Assembly: GCA_903898215.1 (NCBI GenBank) | Contig: CAIUEQ010000202.1 | Coordinates: forward strand, 1-10,661 | Direction: 5' to 3' | DNA: 10,661 bases | From: an uncultured Bacteroidota bacterium | GTDB taxonomy: Bacteria; Bacteroidota; Bacteroidia; UKL13-3 | Part shown: positions 5,852-10,661 of the stretch, piece by piece | How the letters are laid out: every line of letters starts with the position of its first letter | How positions within the stretch are numbered: the stretch's first letter is position 1 | Notes under the pieces: model-generated | Seen by the model: only the letters and a program-made list of their open reading frames with translations | The model's database searches: none | Told to the model about the DNA's origin: nothing | Translations under genes and position numbers: made by a program

Positions 5852-5917
5852 ATGCACTCAATATTTATAAAAACAGCATTGCATTTTAAAACTCTTTTAC
5901 TTACTTGCCCAAAGTGA
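5852..5917 (+). other. Possible 21-codon leader ORF overlapping the murB start
   Basis: ATG at 5852 opens a 21-codon frame (MHSIFIKTALHFKTLLLTCPK) that closes with TGA at 5915-5917. The TGA overlaps the candidate murB GTG as GTGA. It is the only ATG in the short gap before murB. It may be chance, or a leader peptide that couples translation into murB, which lacks an ATG. No Shine-Dalgarno sequence is seen for either. Confidence 0.25.
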
Positions 5918-6930
5918 AAATACAATACAATATTTCTTTAAAACCCTACAATACTTTTGGGATCGATGCAACTGCAAACGAATTTGTTGAAGTAACAACT
6001 ATCGAAGAATTGCTTTTGCTGGTAAATACTTTTAATTTTTCTGCACGTAAAATTTTAGTGATAGGAGGAGGAAGTAATTTGTTGCTCACTAAAGATTTTG
6101 ATGGAATGGTTATTAAAAATTCTATTCAAGGTTTAGAGTTGCTGAATGAAGATGACGAAAGTGTTTGGGTGAAGGCAATGGCCGGTGAGAAATGGCATTC
6201 ATTTGTAATGTATTGTATTGAACATGGTTATGGAGGAGTAGAAAATCTTTCGTTAATACCCGGTTGTGTGGGTGCAGCACCAATGCAAAATATTGGAGCA
6301 TATGGTGTAGAAATTAAAGATGTATTTTCCTCACTTGAGGCAGTAGAAATTGAAACAGGAAATATTGTTTTATTTACAAATTCGGATTGCAAATTTGGTT
6401 ACCGCGAAAGTGTTTTTAAAAATGAATTGAAAGGGAAATACATTATTGTTTCAGTTGTTTTTAGATTAAGTAAGCATCCAAAATTTAATGTTACTTATGG
6501 TGCAATTCAACAAACGCTGGATAAGAATGAAATAAAAGATATTACTGTAAAAGCCATTAGTGATGCAGTAATTGAAATTCGAACTTCTAAACTGCCAAAC
6601 CCAAAAATACTTGGCAATGCAGGAAGTTTTTTCAAGAATCCCGAAATCTCCACTCTCGAATTTGAAGAGTTAAAAGTGAAGTTTCCAAACATTGTAGGTT
6701 ATCCAACATCAAATGGAAATACAAAACTTGCAGCAGGATGGCTCATCGAACAATGTGGCTGGAAAGGGAAACAAGTAGGCAAAACAGGGTCTCATAAAGA
6801 TCAATCGTTGGTGCTTGTTAATTATGGTGGTGCAAAAGGAAATGAAATTTGGCAACTGGCAATGGATATTCAACAATCAGTAAAAGATAAATTCGGTGTA
6901 ACCATCACTCCCGAAGTAAATATTGTTTGA
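5914..6930 (+). CDS. murB: UDP-N-acetylenolpyruvoylglucosamine reductase (MurB)
   Basis: A flavoenzyme that uses NADPH to reduce UDP-GlcNAc-enolpyruvate to UDP-MurNAc, the second committed step of peptidoglycan precursor synthesis in the cytoplasm. With the GTG at 5914 it has 338 residues, close to the 342 of E. coli. FAD-binding motifs are plain: SLKPYNTFGIDA, VIGGGSNLL (49-57) and the LIPGCVGAAPMQNIGAYG block. Catalytic positions are present: the Tyr/Arg segment FGYRESVFK, the proton-donor serine in GNAGSFFKNP (about 238), and the C-terminal glutamate in TPEVNIV (about 334). The YRESVFK loop marks the E. coli-like type I enzyme. No ATG is available. I prefer GTG 5914 (MKIQYNISLKPYNTFG), which fits the family start, over TTG 5905, which adds three residues. 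Very secure call. Confidence 0.96.
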   Translation: MKIQYNISLKPYNTFGIDATANEFVEVTTIEELLLLVNTFNFSARKILVIGGGSNLLLTKDFDGMVIKNSIQGLELLNEDDESVWVKAMAGEKWHSFVMYCIEHGYGGVENLSLIPGCVGAAPMQNIGAYGVEIKDVFSSLEAVEIETGNIVLFTNSDCKFGYRESVFKNELKGKYIIVSVVFRLSKHPKFNVTYGAIQQTLDKNEIKDITVKAISDAVIEIRTSKLPNPKILGNAGSFFKNPEISTLEFEELKVKFPNIVGYPTSNGNTKLAAGWLIEQCGWKGKQVGKTGSHKDQSLVLVNYGGAKGNEIWQLAMDIQQSVKDKFGVTITPEVNIV

Positions 6931-6938
6931 TTTTTTTC

Positions 6939-7035
6939 TCGCAGAGTTTCGCTGAATATTTTCTCGCAGATTTCGCAGATCATCGCAGAAATTTCGTTCA
7001 AATATATTTATCTCAGCATCCTCAGCGCCTCAGCG
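6939..7035. repeat. Cluster of short degenerate repeats after murB
   Basis: In this gap CTCGCAGA occurs at 6939-6946 and 6963-6970, with TTCGCAGAT (6972-6980) and ATCGCAGAA (6982-6990) following. A second set is CTCAGC at 7012-7017, 7021-7026 and 7029-7034. From memory, such CGCAGA- and CTCAGCG-rich strings are common in Bacteroidota intergenic regions. No convincing terminator hairpin or promoter was found between 6931 and 7119. Confidence 0.55.
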
Positions 7036-7119
7036 TTTATATTATTTCTTACTAATTAATTTGAAAACAACTTTTTTCTAAACCTTATCATTTTCAGCTT
7101 ATTTTCGCATCTCAAAAAA

Positions 7120-7150
7120 GCTAACGGCTAACGGCTAGGAGCTAAAAGCT
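7120..7150 (+). repeat. Heptanucleotide tandem repeat just before the rlmD start
   Basis: Seven-base units GCTAACG (7120-7126), GCTAACG (7127-7133), GCTAGGA (7134-7140), GCTAAAA (7141-7147) and a partial GCT (7148-7150) end three bases before the ATG at 7154. They occupy the position where a ribosome would load. The units have the same 7-base period as the tract inside rsmE but a different sequence. Confidence 0.75.
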
Positions 7151-7153
7151 ATC

Positions 7154-8566
7154 ATGAGAAAAAGTAAATTCAAACAATACGTATTAAATAATATAACCAT
7201 TGCAAATGCCGGTAGCGAAGGTAAAAGCATTGCACGTTATGACGACAAGGTGATCATGGTTGATCATGCAGTGCCGGGAGATATTGTCGACCTTAAAATC
7301 ACCTCTTCGAAAAAGAGTTTTAGTTTTGGTAAGATCGAAAAATTAATACAACCATCTGCTGATAGGGTTGAACCTTTTTGTTCGCATTTTGGAACTTGTG
7401 GCGGTTGCAAATGGCAACATATGGATTATGATGCTCAGCTAAAATATAAGCAACAACAAGTTACCGATGCTTTTCAAAGAATAGGGAAATTTCCTTATCC
7501 TGAACCTGAAAAAATTATCGGTTCTTCGCAAACAACACATTACCGCAACAAACTCGAGTATACTTTTATAGATAGAAAATGGCTTGCCGATTTATCTTTA
7601 AAAGACGAAATGAGTGATGCCGAACATTTGGGATTGGGATTTCATATTCCTGGAAGATTTGATAAAGTACTCGATATTGAAACCTGCTATTTGCAAGCTT
7701 CTCCATCAAATGAAATCAGGCTGGCTGTTAAATATTTTACTGTAAAAAACGGTTATCAATATTTTAATCCGCATTCACAGGAAGGTTTTATGCGTAATAT
7801 GATTATCAGAAATTCGACTTATGGTGAATTGATGGTGATCATTATTTTTAAAGTTGATGATGTTGAAAAACGAATTGCCTTACTTGATTTTTTAAAGAAT
7901 AAATTTCCACAGATCACTTCTTTATTATATGTGATAAATGGAAAAATGAACGACACAATTTTTGACCTGGAAGTGAATGTTCATTTTGGAAATGATTATA
8001 TCAATGAAAAAATGGAAGACCTGATTTTTAAAATTGGAGCGAAATCTTTTTTTCAAACAAATTCAAATCAGGCTTTAGTGTTGTATACAAAAACTCGCGA
8101 GTTTGCCGGATTAGCTGGCAATGAATTGGTATATGATCTTTATACAGGAGTTGGCACGATTGCAAACTTTGTGGCAAAAAATGCCAAACAGGTTATTGGA
8201 ATAGAATCTATCGAACAAGCAATTTTGGATGCTGATGAAAATTCTAGAATTAATGGAATTACTAATACGAAATTTTTTGCAGGAGATATGAAAGATGTGT
8301 TGAATGATGCTTTCATTTTAGAAAATGGAAAGCCTGATGTCATCATCACCGATCCTCCTCGTGCAGGAATGCATGAAGATGTGGTAAAAAAGATATTGGA
8401 ATTGAAAGCTCAAAAAATTGTGTATGTAAGTTGCAATCCTGCCACACAAGCACGTGATATTGCTTTAATGCAGGAATTGTATGAAGTAACAAGAGTGCAA
8501 CCTGTTGATATGTTTCCTCATACTCATCATGTTGAAAATATTGCACTATTGGAACTTCGTAAATAG
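7154..8566 (+). CDS. rlmD: 23S rRNA (uracil-C5)-methyltransferase of the RlmD/RumA family
   Basis: Methylates C5 of a 23S rRNA uridine (U1939 in E. coli RlmD) using SAM. The 470 residues contain an N-terminal TRAM RNA-binding domain (about 8-66), then cysteines C76, C82, C85 (CSHFGTCGGC) and C178 that match the family's [4Fe-4S] ligands. A C-terminal Rossmann methyltransferase follows: QTNSNQA at 301-307, SAM motif YDLYTGVGTI (327-336), TDPPRAGM (399-406), the nucleophile C427 in YVSCNPAT, and the C-terminal base E461 in FPHTHHVEN. The ATG at 7154 gives a natural start to the TRAM domain. Specificity inside the family (RlmD, RlmC or a dual enzyme) cannot be settled by eye. It probably forms its own transcription unit. 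Confidence 0.9.
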   Translation: MRKSKFKQYVLNNITIANAGSEGKSIARYDDKVIMVDHAVPGDIVDLKITSSKKSFSFGKIEKLIQPSADRVEPFCSHFGTCGGCKWQHMDYDAQLKYKQQQVTDAFQRIGKFPYPEPEKIIGSSQTTHYRNKLEYTFIDRKWLADLSLKDEMSDAEHLGLGFHIPGRFDKVLDIETCYLQASPSNEIRLAVKYFTVKNGYQYFNPHSQEGFMRNMIIRNSTYGELMVIIIFKVDDVEKRIALLDFLKNKFPQITSLLYVINGKMNDTIFDLEVNVHFGNDYINEKMEDLIFKIGAKSFFQTNSNQALVLYTKTREFAGLAGNELVYDLYTGVGTIANFVAKNAKQVIGIESIEQAILDADENSRINGITNTKFFAGDMKDVLNDAFILENGKPDVIITDPPRAGMHEDVVKKILELKAQKIVYVSCNPATQARDIALMQELYEVTRVQPVDMFPHTHHVENIALLELRK

Positions 8567-8582
8567 ATTTTTCAAATCATAG

Positions 8583-8615
8583 TTTTCATTTATTTTGGCA
8601 TTATATTTTCTTTTG
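8583..8615 (+). promoter_or_regulatory. Possible promoter for the lipoprotein gene
   Basis: The AT-rich gap 8567-8634 contains TATATTTT (8602-8609) and TTCTTTTG (8608-8615). Either could stand in for the Bacteroidota -7 element TAnnTTTG, with TTTTC at 8583-8587 as an upstream element. Spacing is not ideal for either pairing, so this is only a candidate. Confidence 0.3.
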
Positions 8616-8634
8616 ACGTAAAAAAAATAACATC

Positions 8635-9180
8635 ATGAAAAAAATTAGCACAGTATTTTTAGCATTGGTTATCATTTCGGGTTGCAGTTTTAAAATGGCC
8701 GGAATGAAAGAAGTGAAGGAACCTTTTAGTGGAAGTAAATATGAAAGCAATGGAAGATGGTTTAGAGGAACCGGAAGTGGGGAGAGCATGAATTTGGAAA
8801 CTTCAAAAGACAAAGCAATGCTATCGGCAAAACAACGATTGGCATCAGGCGTTCAAACTCAAATTAAAACTGTGAGTGAAGAATATAAAGGCGAGCGTCA
8901 GGCTGATAATGCAATTGGAGATTTTAACGACAGATTTCAATCTTTGACACGTGAAGTGATGAGCCAGATTTTAATAGAAGTGCAAACCATCGATTCAAAA
9001 ACTTTTCAAAAATCAGATCGCACTTATGTTTCTTATGTTGCATTAGAAGCTCGCAAAAAAACATTGTACAAAAAGTTAAAAGAGATTGCCGCACAAAAAA
9101 CTTCGTTAAGTGATAAAGACAAAAAATACATTCAGGAAATGATGGATAAGGCGATCAAGAATTTAAATGATGGGGAATAA
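8635..9180 (+). CDS. LPP20-like lipoprotein
   Basis: A 181-residue exported lipoprotein. The signal peptide MKKISTVFLALVIISGC ends in a lipobox with C17 as the lipidated residue. The residues after the cysteine (SFK) contain no acidic retention-type residue. The mature part contains RWFRGTGSGESMNLETSKDKAMLSA around 41-65, followed by an alanine/lysine-rich helix. This resembles the LPP20/FlgO-type fold, in which SxxxAxxxA-like helices follow a short strand, and TYVSYVALEARKK near 130 is the matching second strand and helix. The C-terminus is a charged coiled-coil-like helix. No flagellar genes are nearby, so a motility role is not supported. The function of these small lipoproteins in non-motile Bacteroidota is unknown. 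It converges with the minus-strand gene ending at 9230. Confidence 0.7.
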   Translation: MKKISTVFLALVIISGCSFKMAGMKEVKEPFSGSKYESNGRWFRGTGSGESMNLETSKDKAMLSAKQRLASGVQTQIKTVSEEYKGERQADNAIGDFNDRFQSLTREVMSQILIEVQTIDSKTFQKSDRTYVSYVALEARKKTLYKKLKEIAAQKTSLSDKDKKYIQEMMDKAIKNLNDGE

Positions 9181-9229
9181 GTTGATGGGTTATTTGATGA
9201 TGGGCTGATTAGAAAATCTCTTTAACTTT

Positions 9230-9745
9230 TTATTTAAAATTAAAATTCTTTCCTAAGCTCACGCCCCACCAATCAGTATATTTACCATCACGAATAAAAG
9301 GAGTGTAGCTAATTCTTAATAAAATTTTATTGGTATCAACAACCCTGAATCCTAAAATCCCAATAGGAACAACTTCTCTTTCCTTGATGCTTTTTGCAAG
9401 CAATGTAAATCCAATACCAAATTCAAATTTCTCTTTTCCTTTTCCAATCAAAAATTGTGTAGAGAACGGAGTCATCACCGTATTTCTGTCTAAATATACT
9501 TTATTTAAAAAGGTGTAATCTAACGGATTGTAACCAATGCCCACTCTTCCAACCAAAGCAGTATACTCGCTTTTGAAAAGAAATTTTTCGTAGTTCATTG
9601 AATAAAACATCGAAGCTCCACCCAACTCCACATACCAATTATTTAAAGCCATCGATTTAAAATCAGTATGTTCTTCCTGTGCTTGAATATTTGTAGAAAT
9701 AAAAATTGCAATGAGCAACCAAATTGTATTTTTGATTTTTACCAT
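9230..9745 (-). CDS. Exported, probably outer-membrane beta-barrel protein of unknown function
   Basis: 171 residues with a signal peptide (MVKIKNTIWLLIAIFISTNIQAQ). The mature part has amphipathic strand patterns: NWYVELGGASMFYSMNYEKFL, TALVGRVGIGYNP, FEFGIGFTLLAKS, PIGILGFRVV, ILLRISYTPFI and a final DWWGVSLGKNFNFK ending in an aromatic residue two from the end, as in many barrels. I do not recognise a named family. The YVELGG...NYEKF opening is common in small Bacteroidota barrel proteins of unknown role. Its start codon is only 18 bases from the divergent TTG of the UbiA-like gene, so its promoter must overlap that gene's coding sequence or the two starts are misplaced. It converges with the lipoprotein gene across a 49-base gap. 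Confidence 0.65.
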   Translation of the reverse strand: MVKIKNTIWLLIAIFISTNIQAQEEHTDFKSMALNNWYVELGGASMFYSMNYEKFLFKSEYTALVGRVGIGYNPLDYTFLNKVYLDRNTVMTPFSTQFLIGKGKEKFEFGIGFTLLAKSIKEREVVPIGILGFRVVDTNKILLRISYTPFIRDGKYTDWWGVSLGKNFNFK

Positions 9746-9763
9746 TGATAGATTGAACGAAAC

Positions 9764-10621
9764 TTGTTAAAAAAACTTTTACAATATTATCAAATAATCT
9801 GTAACCTCAGCTTGGATGTTATTATAGGCGTTTGTTGCAGCATGTTAGTTTTGCCTGTTTGTTTAAATATTGAGATGCCTGAAATATGGTATATCGCTTT
9901 ACCTCTTTCAACTTGGGCAATTTATTTAACGGATCATTTGATAGATGTATTTAGGAACACGGATGAATATCCAACGCCACGACATCGATTTATAAAAAAG
10001 TATTCACGGGAAATTATTTTTCTCCTTATTTTTTTATGCGCCACTTTGCTTTTTCTGTTGATTGATCAATTTGATATAAAAATACTTATTACCGGAATTG
10101 CACTTCTTTCTATTGTTATTCTTCATTTTATTATCGTGCGCATCAATCCGCTTAAAAAGATGCTGATAAATAATAAAGAGTTTGCTGTAGCAAGTATTTA
10201 TGCCATTGGGATTTATTTGGCTCCACTCTTAGTCTTATTTGAGAACGATAATAATAACCTTGTTCCGATAATTTCCTTTTTGATATTTTTAACTCTTGCC
10301 TTTATTAATTTGTTAATGGTTTCGATTATTGAAATTGATAACGATAAGAAAATGGGAAATTCTTCTTGGGTAATTGCTATTTCTCAAACGAGAGATCAAA
10401 AGATTTTATATGGATTATTTATTGGGATTTTTTTCGTGATCATTTTTACAATCCCATTTGCAAATGAAAAAATTAAATTTTTATTGCTCTCTTATCAATT
10501 TATTGCTTTAGGGCATTTTATCATTTTTAGTTTTCGTAAAAATCTACTTCATTTTCTTGCCTACCGAAAACTATCTGAGATTTTATTTTGGGTACCGGCA
10601 TTGGTTTATTTTTTCATCTGA
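9764..10621 (+). CDS. UbiA-like polytopic membrane protein, divergent
   Basis: 285 residues with about nine hydrophobic helices (roughly 15-34, 41-60, 83-100, 106-125, 140-159, 166-189, 213-231, 237-256 and 270-285). Two acidic motifs lie where UbiA prenyltransferases bind Mg-diphosphate: D57-H-L-I-D61 after helix 2, and EIDNDKKMG (190-198) after helix 6. An RHRF motif (73-76) follows the first. Canonical UbiA proteins have NDxxD first and DxxxD second; here the first is DxxxD and the second carries a DND, so the match is partial. It may be a catalytically altered relative or a new subfamily. No ATG exists before the first helix; the TTG at 9764 gives a sensible basic N-terminus (MLKKLLQYY). 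The stop codon TGA is at 10619-10621. Confidence 0.6.
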   Translation: MLKKLLQYYQIICNLSLDVIIGVCCSMLVLPVCLNIEMPEIWYIALPLSTWAIYLTDHLIDVFRNTDEYPTPRHRFIKKYSREIIFLLIFLCATLLFLLIDQFDIKILITGIALLSIVILHFIIVRINPLKKMLINNKEFAVASIYAIGIYLAPLLVLFENDNNNLVPIISFLIFLTLAFINLLMVSIIEIDNDKKMGNSSWVIAISQTRDQKILYGLFIGIFFVIIFTIPFANEKIKFLLLSYQFIALGHFIIFSFRKNLLHFLAYRKLSEILFWVPALVYFFI

Positions 10622-10661
10622 ATAATCCGCAAAATATTTTCTTTTTTTTATGATTTATTAA

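Noticed and set aside
8146..8175. Threonine instead of the usual cysteine in the RlmD SAM motif (YDLYTGVGT) as a sign of inactivity
   Set aside because: That position is not the catalytic nucleophile. C427 in YVSCNPAT, E461 and the four Fe-S cysteines are all present.
1807..10621. One lipid-carrier gene cluster (PAP2, flippase, MurB, UbiA-like)
   Set aside because: These genes are spread over separate transcription units with unrelated genes between them. A shared role is possible, but the layout does not support it.

Overview
The window looks like ordinary chromosome from an AT-rich member of the Bacteroidota. The evidence is the gene set: an ATP-type PEP carboxykinase, an RsmE–PAP2–DUF4159 cluster, a PorT-like outer-membrane barrel, an MmcQ/YjbR protein and an RlmD with the TRAM and Fe-S cysteine layout. 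Signal peptides ending in SQ, GQ or AQ, the general lack of Shine-Dalgarno sequences and intergenic DNA full of short dispersed repeats agree with this. No mobile-element genes, tRNA, rRNA or CRISPR array are visible. No stretch over 300 bases lacks a gene.

Layout. Bases 1-939 hold the 3' part of pckA on the plus strand, followed by a hairpin and a perfect 28-base palindrome. Bases 1077-3179 hold a tightly overlapping plus-strand cluster: rsmE, a PAP2 phosphatase and a secreted DUF4159 protein. A repeat-rich scar at 3180-3352 contains a second, diverged copy of the last 16 codons of the DUF4159 gene. It also forms the tail of a small minus-strand secreted-protein gene (3341-3595). A second plus-strand cluster (3692-5820) encodes an outer-membrane barrel, a Wzx/MOP-type flippase and an MmcQ/YjbR protein. 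It is followed by murB (about 5914-6930), a 223-base repeat-filled gap, rlmD (7154-8566), an LPP20-like lipoprotein (8635-9180), a convergent minus-strand barrel-like protein (9230-9745), and a divergently transcribed UbiA-like membrane protein (9764-10621) that starts 18 bases away.

How the genes relate. Two themes recur: envelope building (PAP2, flippase, MurB, UbiA-like protein, lipoprotein, barrels) and rRNA uracil methylation (RsmE on 16S, RlmD on 23S). I see no new defence, secretion or biosynthetic system. The most unusual content is the repeats. Short 7- and 8-base tandem arrays and REP-like palindromes lie inside the rsmE coding sequence, against the start codons of rsmE and rlmD, and around the 3' end of the DUF4159 gene. 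There the two copies differ almost only at synonymous positions, which suggests recombination between diverged alleles rather than simple local duplication.
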